Shown: piece by piece, positions 47,275 to 58,690 of the stretch
Numbering within the stretch: the stretch's first letter is position 1
Layout: each line of letters starts with the position of its first letter
From: Zanthoxylum bungeanum
Lineage: Eukaryota; Streptophyta; Magnoliopsida; Sapindales; Rutaceae
Reading direction: 5' to 3'
DNA length: 64,000 nucleotides
Assembly (NCBI GenBank): GCA_019454045.1
Contig: SKCR01049650.1
Span: forward strand, 62,001-126,000
Notes under the pieces: model-generated
What the model was told of the DNA's origin: nothing
Databases searched by the model: none
What the model saw: the letters and a program-made list of their open reading frames with translations, nothing else
Translations under genes and position numbers: made by a program

Positions 47275-49292
47275 TGTTGGTTTCTATTAAGGTCCGAAGA
47301 TCAATTATAAGCATGAATCATGTGTGAATAACAATCGAAGAAGTTACGGAATACTCACATCGATCGGTTGAGTGACGCGGAGGCAACAAAAACGAAATTC
47401 TTCCTCCTTGAACTGTCACGGCAGTGGGCTGTTTTTGTTCACTTGTTTGGCCTTCATTTTGGTCCTTCGTCAAGCTCCAAACATCGTTGAATGGTTCATG
47501 GCTCATTGGTGGACTTCCCTATCACCTTCGCATGTCTCGTAAGTGTGCTAGCACTTGAGATTTTGCCACAAAATCCCATTCTAAGCTTCCCTCACTGCTC
47601 ACATTTTTGACAGAAAAAACAGTAAGCTTTTTGCCCTTTTGGACGTGAAAAGTGGAGAGAAAGAGAGAAGAGTGAATTGTTTTATGTGTTTTCAAATTTG
47701 TGTATCTTATACACAAAAGTGAATTTCAAATTCATTTGGAATGAATTTGGCTTTTAAAAGTCAAACCATTTAAAGCTAACAACCACACACATCACTCAAT
47801 CCATCAAGTTGTCATGTCACATCACTCAAAGTGACTTGTGATTTGACGCTTGATGCGACTAGCAATTTGACGCTTGATTTGATGTGCCGCACTCGAATTC
47901 GAAATGCGAATGCGCTCGCAAATAATCTCGGGCTCGGGTTCGCTAATTCAAAATTAACGAATTTTCCGTTACGTCGTAATTAAATGATTACGCCTAGCGA
48001 AATCACTATTCATGTCGCTAACGAATTAATTCTAAATTAATTCGTTCGCCCGAATTAAAATCTAATTTAAATTCCGCGTCGAAATCCAATTTCGTTTAAT
48101 ATATCAAATATATTAATTTCTCGATTAATTCCAAATTAATCGTTATCTCTCTTTAATTGATATTTTATCCCAGATAAAATATCTCTGCAATTAATCCCAG
48201 ATTAATTTTCTCTCTCTTCTAATTAATCCCAAATTAATATATAGTGCGAGTTATACGTCATCGGTGAATCTTTGGGAAGCGAGCCATGAGATCCCCGGAT
48301 ATGTTGGCAGTAAATTCGGTCGTCGGACTTTCCGAACACGTAAGTACCTCGTACTACGTTTATACCGATTTACAAGACAAGGTTGGCCTATAGCAAAGCG
48401 CCATGCCTACCCAATTCTCCAGAAATATCCTTACAGGAATAAAGGATCTATACCAAGCGTAGTATACGTAGTATTACGTATTTCTGTCCAGTATCAGATG
48501 ATCACGTGCTAGGCCTGGGGCTGGAATTGTGTCTGCCCCATACGAAGTACATGTCGGATGTCTGCTGACTAGTATCTATAATCGGATAAACCTGACCTTA
48601 TCATTTTATCCTGATAGCTGCAGCATTTAAGAGAACCAGTCCTGTATCCTACGTGACCATCATCTCCATATGACTGTAGTGACACTTCTGTCTTGACATC
48701 ACACCCAACACACTACGATTTTCAATATACCCAGTATTGGCGTACACAGAACCTGTTAAAGCCCTGGACGACCTCAACCAAAGTATATTGATTGTCGCAA
48801 GTATTAGCGGTGCAAGTCTCAGTTTAAGACCAAATACACCTACCCTGATTTCAGATTTCCATAGACACATAATCATACTACCAATGGAATTCCGATGGGG
48901 TCTATCCAGAGCGAAGCTATTTCCCGTACCATCGGCGAAACACAACCTCCTATTACACTTGCATGAGTATCCTATACCCAAATATATGAGAACTATGCTG
49001 TTGTGCCCTCACAATGTGCATAAGTGTAATACTAGTCTTTTACGTATTTATCGATGTCCAATCTCGATAATACTCTTACTAGGGATATTTAATGATTTAT
49101 CCTTCATGGACTGATATTATCTCATATCATTCTCCGTCCAGGAACAAATCATAGGGACCTCTCATCATTTATACATCTAGGTGATCTAATCACAAATGAT
49201 AAGAGTGCAATCTCCTTTGTCACATAGTTAATTTATACAACAACACCATGATCTGTACAAATAGTGACGCTATGGGTCATAATTGTTCAACA
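47275..49292 (-). repeat. 5' LTR of M4 (2018 bp)
   Basis: In plus coordinates it starts TGTTGGTTTC and ends TTGTTCAACA, followed by AAATG. The hairpin array lies at about 47940-48240. A 110-codon sense frame is open at 48649-48981. Confidence 0.92.
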
Positions 49293-50465
49293 AAATGAGG
49301 CGGCAAAAAGGAAATGGTTTATAAGAGGATTTCGAGGACTCATTTTCCTCATTCATCAAAATTTCCTCTTGTGTTGCAAGGCGGGAGCTCTCTTCGGATT
49401 CAAGGTATTCCTCACAACCTTCCTCATGTTGTTCAATTCTTCAAATGTTCAAAAGGTAGATTCAATCTATTCTTAGCCAAATTAGGAGTTTGATTCTCTG
49501 GGTACTTAGAGGATTTACGGAAATTATGTTTGTGGATTAAGGTAGTTTGATCTTCTACGGTATAGATTTTGAGAAGGTTTAGTGTTTGTAGGCTGAGATC
49601 TTATATCGACTGAGAGTTCTTTGAGTTCCAGTGACACTCCGATGGAGATGTATGTAGACTCACCATTACAGGTTGCCTCGCCCGTTATGAGATTTGCAAG
49701 TCAGTCAGATAGTGGGGAATTGAGTGGGAATGGTCATGATACTCAAGCTTATGTGATAGTATAACCTCATTTAGGTATCCCCAAGGATGTTCCTACACTA
49801 AGAATAGTACCGGTAGATTGGGAATCGAGTGGGATTCCTAGTATGAGTGAGCCAACAAACATACTGACAAAGAACCTAGTGAGTTTGGTGACTAAACGGG
49901 CCCTCATATAGGTTCCCACAGTCGATTGAAGTGAGGCTAGCTTCATCGAGTGTGGGGATTGACAACAAAATTCCAGGGTGGTTTAGATTTTATGAGCGTC
50001 CATTTGCTGATGGGTTTAGATTTCCATTACCAAAGTTAGTGTATGAGGTATTGAACCATTACGAGATAGCCTCATCGCAACTAATTCCCAATACATGGAG
50101 AGTGCTATTGTCGATTGAATAGATGACGTATGAATTGGGGATCAAGATCGAGGTAAAAGATCTCATTTACACTTACTACCTGAAGGAGCATGTGGTCGAG
50201 AATTGGAGATACAACTTGTTCCTTCGACAAAAAAGTGAGCATTTGGTATCTACTCTGACAAAAAATAATCGAAGGGGTTGGCAGAAGTTTTATTTTTTTT
50301 GTGAGGGGAGAGAGTGTTTTCGAGTCGACTGGGGCTAGTCGTATCCCTTTTTTTGGAGCATCACGTGTGAGTATGCAATTTTCTCGATGATGTTGCCTTG
50401 TTGTTCTATCGGGTGGCTGATGTTCATTCCCCTATTGTTTTTCTTTTTTATTACAAGTTCATCTA
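49293..50465 (+). other. Unclassified older locus, piece 3
   Basis: This continues piece 2 across the M4 insertion and stops at the P4 LTR. The first ~600 bp is non-coding or unrecognised. A gypsy gag-like fragment follows from about 49930. Confidence 0.5.
49931..50338 (+). pseudogene. Gypsy gag-like fragment (Transposase_28-like)
   Basis: Two adjacent in-frame pieces (49931-50119 and 50123-50338, split by one TAG) read like the N-terminal domain annotated as 'putative gypsy type transposon' (Pfam Transposase_28) in plants. Visible features are FYERPFADGFRFPLP, then VYEVLNHYEIASSQLIPNTW, then an ELGIKIEV helix and an aromatic-rich RGWQKFYFF end. Known relatives lie at the start of large plant gypsy polyproteins. 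It follows the long TCGACTGGAC-rich region, consistent with a 5' LTR then gag in plus orientation. Recognition is from memory of the family; no search was run. Confidence 0.6.
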
Positions 50466-51000
50466 TGTTGGACATTATGACCAATAGCATCACTATTTGT
50501 ACAAATCATGGTGTTGTTGTACAAAATAACTATGTGACAAAGGAAATTGCTCTTTTATCATTTGTAATTAGATTACCGGGATATGTAAATGATAAAAGGT
50601 CCTTATGATTATTTCCGGATTGAGATGATATGAGACAGTATCAATCTACGAAGGTTTAATCATTAAATAATCCCTAGTCGTAGTATTATCGAGAATAGAC
50701 ATCGATAATGCAGAATAGACTAGTATTGCACTTGTGCGCGTTGTGGGAGCATAACGGCTTAGTTCTCATATATTTAAGTATTGGATTCTTTTTCAAGTGA
50801 GATAGGAGGTTGTGTTTACCGATGGTACGGAAACAGCTTCACTCTGGATAGACCCCACAGAATCCTATTGGTAGTATGACTGTGTGTCTATGGGAGTCCG
50901 AATCAAGGTAGGTGTATTTGGTCTTAACCTGAGACTTGCACCGCTAATACTTGCCACAATCAATATACATTGGTTTTGGTCGTCCAGGGCTTTAACGGTT
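50466..51000 (+). repeat. P4 5' LTR, 3'-truncated
   Basis: It matches the first ~535 bp of the family LTR up to CCAGGGCTTTAACGGTT, then changes abruptly to A-rich foreign sequence. Confidence 0.82.
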
Positions 51001-51343
51001 CGAAAAATACAAAAAAAATTGAAAAATTTTCAAATATTACAAAAATATTTGTGTTTTTAATTTGACTAAAAATGTGAAATTGGTAAGAGATAGCTGAGTA
51101 AGGAGTTTCCACTCCTGATACGTATCTCAAGCCTATTTTCGAAACAAGTTAATTTTTGTTTATTTCATTTTGAATTATTTAATTTGTGAATTCTCCTTAA
51201 AACGGACTAAAATGGATCTTCATATGCTCAGTTGACAGATATTATCAACATATATAGTAACATACAGACATGAGCTAAAATTGAAAAGTTTGTAATATTC
51301 AGTGCTCTAGTTTAATTGGAGGAAACATCTCAAAAAGCAGTGG

Positions 51344-51377
<34 letters not shown>

Positions 51378-52111
51378 TCTGAGATCCGAGTTATTAAGTC
51401 TGTAAGGGTGTTTTAACACCTAGTGCCCTAAAACCAACTGGTTTGGGAGTCACTGGCCCAAAGCTCGCTACATGGATCAAATATGCTGCAAAATTATATA
51501 TATCTGAAGTCTGAGTAATTAAGTCTGTAGGGGTGTCTTAACACCTGGTGCCCTATAGCCAACTGGTTTGGGAGCCACCGACCCAACACTCACTACATAG
51601 ATGGAAGATATTGTATATAAATAAAAAATAGAGAAAAAATCAAAGAAAAAATCAGAAAAATGAGAAAAATTTTCCATTGCTATAAAAAAGGTGTGAAATC
51701 TGATAGAACTTTAGGACAAAAATATTATTACTCTCTTATCAACTGCACTTATGACTATTGTGGGCAAAATGAGTTGATTAATATTTTGTTAGCTGTGTAT
51801 ATGGAGAATGATAAAAAAATCGGAGAATTTACTTATTCGGTAATTTAGAATAAAACAAAACAACTAGTAACTTGGAGTAGAAGTTTCACCTGATTAGTCA
51901 CTAACATTTTTATTCTCTTTTCGCTTGTCTTTTTGCTTTTGTGTGCATTAGTTTTAACTAACTTTTTACTTTTGTAAAATTGTTTGTGGATATCATTGCT
52001 GTAAACCCTCACGAGACAACAACTCGTCCACTAGGGACACCTAGGGGTTTAAAGGCTTGTTGCATACGCTAAATGCAATCGTGATCCCTACGAAAGTGGC
52101 TTAGTTAATTT
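51001..52111 (+). other. Foreign block inside P4
   Basis: This is AT-rich sequence replacing the rest of the P4 LTR, its primer site and most of its leader. It contains A29 at 51347-51375 and a tandem duplication of ~125 bp. Its last part (51998-52053: CTGTAAACCCTCACGAGA, then CACCTAGGGGTTTAAAG) matches the reverse complement of 28591-28648 in the left gypsy LTR. The block may therefore derive from a gypsy element. No coding similarity was seen; a 62-codon frame at 51660-51848 is not recognised. Confidence 0.5.
51379..51602 (+). repeat. Tandem duplication, ~125-bp unit
   Basis: Two copies start at ATTAAGTCTGTA (51393 and 51518). Each runs through GGTGTTTTAACACC or GGTGTCTTAACACC to CCAACTGGTTTGGGAG. 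The copies differ at about a dozen positions. Confidence 0.8.
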
Positions 52112-52684
52112 TATATTGGATATATTGGCATATATAAGATATATTTTTCGGACTTGGATGTCCACCTACTGGATCTAGGAATTGGATGAGATCCATTGAT
52201 CTTAGAGATCTACCTAGTTAAATATCATCAGCAGCTTGTTGGCTAAAGTCAAGGTTGTGTGTTATTTAATGGATCCTAGCCCACTAGGAAACAAGGTTTC
52301 CTGAGTACTCAATAGAGGGTTAGAGGCTCACCGAGAAATAGTGGGAGGCAAGTATTAAATTTGCAATTTCGTTTTGATATTTGCCAATACGCGCTCATTT
52401 AAATTTTTCGTCATTACTCGAATAAATATTATTTAGACTAATATCGTTGTTTTAATTTAAACAGTTGGACTGTATTCAAACTATTTCAAATTATAGTTGA
52501 TTATATAATTGGATTATAGTAATCAATATATTTGAATTTAACCAATCAAATTATAGTTGATTATATAGTTAGACTATAGTAATCATTATATTTAAACAGT
52601 ACCTGAAATCGTTGATTGGATAGTTGGACTATAGCAATCAAGATAACTTAAAGATTAGCGTTTAAAACATAAACCTAGGTAAAA
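52112..52684 (+). other. P4 leader, 3' end
   Basis: It resumes at TATTGGATATATTGG, as in the P1 leader near 7612. It contains the GGGTTAGAGGCTCACC phrase (52317) and the ~60-bp tandem array (52455-52640). Confidence 0.72.
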
Positions 52685-53282
52685 ATGTCATTAAACGGCT
52701 TTAATTTTCAAATTGGGAATAAAACCTCAGGATAGTCCTGGGAAATGAGGAGTTACTTTATTTGATAAAGAAACATCTCGGACCTAAGCCCGGAGTTGAG
52801 CAAATAGTAGAACATGATCTTTGGAAGATTCATGTGATGATAACTTTAGTGCTCAATCCATTATGCTTACCGCAATGACACTTTAATTCCGTCATCAAAA
52901 TTAAAGATTAGATCCTTATACTATGATGATAAAATTAAAGATCTTCATAGATCTATTCTTAGATCTTAGAAGTACAAATTGCAAAAGAAGCTCTTTAGCT
53001 CGTGTATGTCAGAGGGTACATCTGTCGAGCACTAGGTGTCGTAGATGATTGCTGACATCGATCAGCTAGGTTAGCTGGGCATTGCCTACGTGGCTGAGAC
53101 TACCAAAGATTTGATCTTATAGTCTCTACCCGAAAGCTAGGGCAAGTTCATTGTGAACCAAGATAAAATTCTTGGAAATTGATGGCTATGCTCTATGAGG
53201 GACAGCCAGAGCTTCTAAAAAAGGGGCAAAGGCAAAATCATCACAAGTCTTCTACGAAGAAAAATGACATATCCCAAGATGT
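52685..53282 (+). pseudogene. Broken copia gag of P4, first part (A-type)
   Basis: ATG at 52685 (MSLNGFNFQIG). The central region is readable: MIADIDQLG near 53045, TTKDLIL near 53100 and SLPES then GKF near 53125-53150. That is the segment missing from B-type copies. It ends at CCCAAGATGT, interrupted by P5, and continues at 63612. Confidence 0.8.
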
Positions 53283-55394
53283 TGTTGGATAATATACCCA
53301 AAGCGTCACTATTTGTACAGATCACGTGTTGTTGTACAAATTAACTATGTGACAATGAATTGCACTCTCATCATTTGTGATTAGATCACCATATATGTAT
53401 AAATGAAGAGAGGTCATATGATTAGTTCCTGGATTGAGATGATATGAGACAGTATCAGTCCACGAATGATTATCATTAATATCCTAGCCGGAGTATTATC
53501 GAGACAGGACATCGATAATGCGGAATAGGCTAGTATTGCACTTGTGCGCGTTGTGAGGGCACAACGGCATAGTTCTCATATATTTTAAAGTATTGGATAC
53601 TTATGCAAGTGCGATAGGAGGTCGTGTTTCACCGATGGTACGGGAACAGCTTCGCTCTGGATAGACCCCTCGGAATCCCATTGGTATTATGACTATGTGT
53701 CTATGGGAGGCCAAAATCAAGGTAGGTGTGTATAGTCTTAACCTGAGACTTGCATCGCTAATACTTGCGATAATCGGTAGACTTTGGTCTTGGTGGTACA
53801 GGGCTTTAACCGGCTCTGCGTACCCGCTTCTGGGTTTATCAGAGAGTCGTAGTGTATTGGGTGTGATGTCGAGACGGAAGTATCACTTCAGTTATAGTGG
53901 AGATGATGTCACGCATGATACGGTATTAGTGCTCTTAAGTGCTGGCCGGCATCGAGATCGATATTATGACAAGGTCATGTATATCCGATTATAGAGACTA
54001 GTTACCAGACATCCGACATGTGCTTCGGACGGGGCAGACACTTATCCAGCCCCAGCCCTAGCACGTGACTATCCGATACTGGGCTGATATACACAATACT
54101 ACGGTATACTACGCTTGATACAGATCTATATATTCCTGTAAGAATATTTCTGGAGAATTGGGTAGGCATGGCGCTTTGCTAGAAGCCAACCTTGTCTTGT
54201 AAATCGGTATAAACGTAGTACGAGGTACTTACGTGTTCGGATTATCCGACGACCGTATTTGCTGCCAACATATCCGGAGATCTCATGGGTCGGTTCCTGA
54301 AGATTCACCGATGACGTATGACTCGCACTTTAATTAATCTGGGTTAATTGAAGAGAGAGAAAATTAATCTGGGATTAATTCGATGAGAAGAGAAATTAAT
54401 CTGGGATTAATTACGGAAATATTTTATCTGGGATAAAATATTAATTAAAGAGAGAGAACGATTAATTTTGAATTAATCGATAAAATAATATATTCGATAT
54501 ATTATAAGAAATTGGATTTCGACGCGGAATTGAAATTAGATTTTAATTCGGTCGAACGAATTAATTTAGAATTAATTCGTTAGCGACGTGAATAATGGTT
54601 CGCTAGGCGTAATCATTTAATTACGACGCGATGGAAAATTCGTTAATTTGGAATTAGCGAACCCGAGCCCGAAGTGATTGCGAGCGCATTCGCATTTCGA
54701 ATTCGAGGCGACACGCAAGTCACATCAAGCGTCAAATCGTTGTCACATCATGCGTCAAATCAATTGTCACTTTGAGTGTGTGTGACTTGACAACATGTCA
54801 CTTTATTAAAGTGATGTGATGTGACTTAAAGTAAAGTAAAAGTTGATTAAAAGCTTTTGCTTTTTGAAATAGAAAAAGTAAATGGTTTATTAAATATTTG
54901 GAAATTATATAAACCTTTTACTTTTTTATTTTCTAATTCATTCTCTCTCTCCATTTACGGTTTTAGGCAAAATGGAGCCAAAACCTTCCCTCTTCTCTCT
55001 CGGTCTTGGACCGTTCTTCATCTCTTTTTCTGGTTTTCTGCCGCGCTCAAAAATTGCGAGAAGCAAAGATCTTGTTGCAAGATCTATGTGCTAGCACACT
55101 CATGGAGGATACAAAGGTGATAGGGAAGTGATTCTTTGAGCATGGAAGCTTGAAGCTTGGAGCTTCAATGGTGACCATCCATGGCCGAATGAACAGGAGA
55201 AGAACACCCCACCACCGTGCAGTCCACTGTCACAGAAGCTCACTGCCGAGCTGCACAAATGAGAAAAAAACGCATCTTGTTCTTTGCATCAAACGAATCA
55301 TTGTGAGTATATGATTCGCCCTTACCTCCTTTGTGTATTCATGCGAATTTTGTGCTTGATTTCATGATTTTGGGACATATATTAGAACTCTCCA
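53283..55394 (+). repeat. 5' LTR of P5 (2112 bp)
   Basis: It starts TGTTGGATAATATACCC and ends GAACTCTCCA, followed by a spacer A and the primer site. The hairpin array lies at about 54335-54655. Confidence 0.92.
54906..54913 (+). promoter_or_regulatory. Probable TATA box in the P5 5' LTR
   Basis: TATATAAA lies 1.6 kb into the LTR and about 490 bp before its end, followed by a CT-rich stretch (54940-54952), as in many plant core promoters. The same box is present in the 3' LTR at 63118. It places the hairpin array in U3. Confidence 0.55.
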
Positions 55395-55395
55395 A

Positions 55396-55405
55396 TGGTC
55401 AGAGC
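55396..55405 (+). other. Primer-binding site of P5
   Basis: TGGTCAGAGC equals the initiator Met complement TGGTATCAGAGC with two bases (AT) missing. Confidence 0.68.
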
Positions 55406-58235
55406 TATTATCAAGCATGAAACTTTTAGGGTTTTGAATTGGGGATATCCAATTGAAGCTTGATTTGGTTGAATTGATTGATTAAGATGCTTGTATGTTG
55501 ATGAATTGAAGTTGTGCATGATCAATTTCATGAAATCGGATTGGATTCAATTTTCCCTAATTTTGGGCATGACAAATTGGGTAAAATCAATTGAAGCATG
55601 ATTTGGTTGAATTTGTTGATTAAGTATGCTTGTATGTTGATTATTGAAGTTGTGCATGATCAATTTCAAGAAAATTGGATTGGATCATTTTCCCCAATTC
55701 TTTAGGTTGAACATGTAACTTGAAATTGGGTAAAATTGTTTGAGCATGTTTTAATTAAATTGGATGTTTAAGTATGCTTAAAACATGTTTTAATTGAGAT
55801 TGTGTGTGATCAATTTCAAGAAAATTGGATTGGATCAATTTTCCCCAAATGGAGGCATGGCCGAAAATTGGATAACCCTAATGTCTTGGTAATTTTGTTT
55901 TGTTTGATCATTGGATGACTTAAAACAATTGGGTAATGTTGTTTTGAAGTTCAATGAATTGAATTTTGATTTGGAACAATTTTCCCTTTATAAAGTGGGT
56001 TGACCGAATCAATTGGACATGAAATTCATTGTGATTTTGTTGTTTGATTCATTGGATGAGTTGAATTGATTGGTAAATTATGATTGTGGACTCAATTGGA
56101 TTGAAACCGAATCGAATTGAAAAAACCCCTAATTGCCGAGACTTGAAAGCATGTAAATTGGGTTTGATTTTAATAAATTGTGTTGGACACTATTTAATGT
56201 TAAAGTGCATGATTAATTAGGCTAATTGATGTTTTAGAAATTTTAATTGGGTAATTGATTGTGTATTACACTTAGGTTAATTAATTGTGAAATTTGGAAT
56301 TTTATAAGTTAATTAATTTGGGCTTGATTTTGGAAATTGGGCTTGTTAGGTTGTAATTGGGCTTTTGGGCTTTGTTGTAACAAAGTTGGGTTTAGGCAAA
56401 ATTGGTTGGATCCAATTAGGCCCAAAACCGAATCCAAAGGTCCAATTATGACTTATGGACCTTAATTATTTAATTGGGCCTAATGGGCCAAAATTAATTT
56501 AAAGGCTTATGGGGTAACTCCCGGATTGGATTTTGGTTCTTCGGTTTGACCCGAGTTGACCAAAAGTCCACGCCTTAAGAAATTAATTAAAAGCCCATTG
56601 GACTTTAATTAAATAAACATTAGATGTTAATCGGGCTTTGAGACCCGTGCGATTAAATTTGGAATTTAAGTCGTAAAGGTTCGTTAATAAAAGTGTAATA
56701 TTTAATTTGGAATTAAATAGTGAATTAGAATTAAACGTATTAAATTGGATTTAATTATGTAGTTTAATTAATTCAGAATTCGTACTTTGAGTACTTATTC
56801 GCAAAACGAGTTTGACTCGAGCAAAAATCAAATCGTTGTTTGAACATTGGATGATCACTAATTATCAGATTAATTAATTGGATTTGATTGATTGATAACA
56901 TGCTTGTATGAATACATGGTTGCGATGCATGAATAATGTATATCGGATGGATATTAGTCGGGTGGGATAATTTTGGAAATTGTAATAAATTTGATTTATT
57001 AATTGGACCTGCGTGTCCAGCCTTATCACCTCTATACTCTTTGTATTCTCTTCTCACCTATTCCCCTCAATGTAAATGAGGTTTCTTTAGAAGTGTAGTG
57101 TAACGGGTAGAAGTAAGTACATGTGCTAGCTTTGGAGAGAGAAAATGAGAGATTTGATCTAGGATCAATGTAAAGTATCCATCCGCATATCATTATTATT
57201 TTATTTCATATGCGCTTTATTATGTGTTTAGAATGCATGTTTAAGGGTGTATGATGATGAGACCTTAACAAAGATAATAAATTGGTAGCCAATTGCACAC
57301 GCGAAAAAACCCTCGTTAAAATATCAAGTGTTTTTCCTTCCATTGAGTGATTCTTACTCAAGATCCGAGATTGGCAGGGGTTGTTGGCCAAAGTCAAGCC
57401 CTTGTCCGTCAAAGATGTGTTTTAATCACGAGGCTTTGTTCCATATCGGTGTCGTGTCCAAGTTGTGGTTTGTGTGGCCAAAGTCAAGACCACTTCTTGT
57501 CCATTGACATTGATTACGAAGCTTCCATGTCAATGGGTCCGCGCTTGACTGGGATCACTAGGTTTGTTGTGCCAAAGCCAAGGCCTAGTTGATTCAGAGG
57601 AAAAAGGTTAGGGTAACATAGATGTATAGGCAGGCATATATAAGATATATGTTTGGGACTTGGATGTCCACCTACTGGATCTAGGAGTTGGATGAGATCC
57701 AATTGATCTTCGAGATCTACCTAGTTAATTATCATACAATTTGTTGGCCAAAGTCAAGATTGTGTGATATTTAACGGGATCCTAGCCCACTAGGAAACAC
57801 GGTTTCCCGAGTACTCGACAGAGGGTTAGAGGCTCGACGAAAAATAGTGGGAGGCAAGAATTGAATTTGCAATACTCGTTCAATTACTCGCCATACGCGC
57901 TCATTTAAATTATTTCGTCATTAGATTAAATGTTAGTTGGACTAATATTTAAATTGTTGTTTTAATAAACAGTTGGACTGTATTATACTTGATTATATAT
58001 AATTGGATTATATTAATCAATATATTGAATTAATTAATTTCAGTTTACAGTTGATTTTATAATTGGATTATAGTAATCAATGTAATTGAGGTTAATTAAT
58101 TTGGATTATATTTGATTATATAGTTGGACTATTATAATCATTATAATATAATAGTACCACTAATCGTTGATTAAATAGTTGGACTATTGAATCAAGATAA
58201 TTGAAAATTGGATATTTAAATATAATCTCGGATTG
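55406..58235 (+). other. Leader of P5
   Basis: Non-coding, ~2.8 kb, longer than in the other copies because of a triplicated segment near its start. It has the GGGCC-rich part (56330-56640), the GGCCAAAGTCAA words (near 57385, 57477 and 57745), the conserved phrase at 57810-57860 and the ~60-bp array (57965-58200). Confidence 0.7.
55435..55855 (+). repeat. Triplicated ~140-150-bp segment in the P5 leader
   Basis: ATCAATTTCA-type landmarks recur at 55521, 55660 and 55810. Each is preceded by GCATGATTTGGTTGAATT-like and AGTATGCTTGTATG-like phrases and followed by GGATTGGAT and TTTTCCC. P1 and M4 have a single copy. Confidence 0.75.
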
Positions 58236-58690
58236 AAATATTTTAAATGATTTAATTTTCAAATTGGGAATAAATAATAGGTTACTTTATTTGATAAAAT
58301 AACTTATTATACCTTAAGCCCAAAATTAAGCAAAATAAGTAGAGCATAAAATCTTTGGAAGATTTATGTGATGATGACTTTAATGCTTAATTTAATATAC
58401 TTGTCATAAATCTAATTTTAGATTTAAGAAGTATTAAAATTGCAATTTATAATTCTTGGAGAATTAATTGACTATTCATATAAAGTCAAAGTTTGCAATT
58501 GGGCATGTAGCACGAGGTGCACATCGTTTCGATATTCCGAAACCCAAGGCTTGGCCAAAGGTTTCTGAAATATTGAAAAGATAATTGAAATATCCCAAAG
58601 TGACTACCATTTGGATATGGCAGATACGAAGGAATTAAAGAAAGGGCAAGGCTCTTACTTTGAAAATTTTTGTCTTAGTTATGTTCACAG
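58236..58690 (+). pseudogene. Broken copia gag of P5 with B-type deletion
   Basis: It begins at the position of the gag start (TTTTAAATGATTTAAT), but the ATG is not in the expected frame. The central gag deletion is at about 58445-58460 (GAAGTATTAAAATTGC joined to AATTCTTGGAGAATTAA), matching M2 and M4. The zinc knuckle is not recognisable. Confidence 0.75.

Larger units (their letters stand above)
39629..49292 (-). mobile_element. Complete Ty1/copia insertion M4 (B-type), AAATG target duplication
   Basis: This minus-strand copy has both LTRs (2016 and 2018 bp), a polypurine tract, all pol regions, gag, a leader and a primer site. It is flanked by perfect 5-bp duplications AAATG (39624-39628 and 49293-49297). 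The total is 9664 bp. Its LTRs differ at roughly 5 % of positions in a 250-bp stretch compared by eye (40617-40865 against 48264-48512), so the insertion is not recent. The coding region is dead and carries the B-type lesions. Confidence 0.93.
50466..53282 (+). mobile_element. Ty1/copia element P4 (A-type), first part
   Basis: It starts TGTTGGACATTATG after tctat. It has an LTR cut at 51000, a foreign block (51001-52111), the end of the leader and most of gag. P5 interrupts gag at 53283. P4 resumes at 63612 and continues past the window. Gag keeps the central region. Confidence 0.75.

Noticed and set aside
48737..49114. 125-codon plus-strand frame
   Set aside because: It is antisense within the M4 5' LTR and overlaps the LTR sense frame; related LTRs break it.
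51660..51848. 62-codon frame in the foreign block of P4
   Set aside because: No recognisable motif, AT-rich setting and no sign of conservation within the window.
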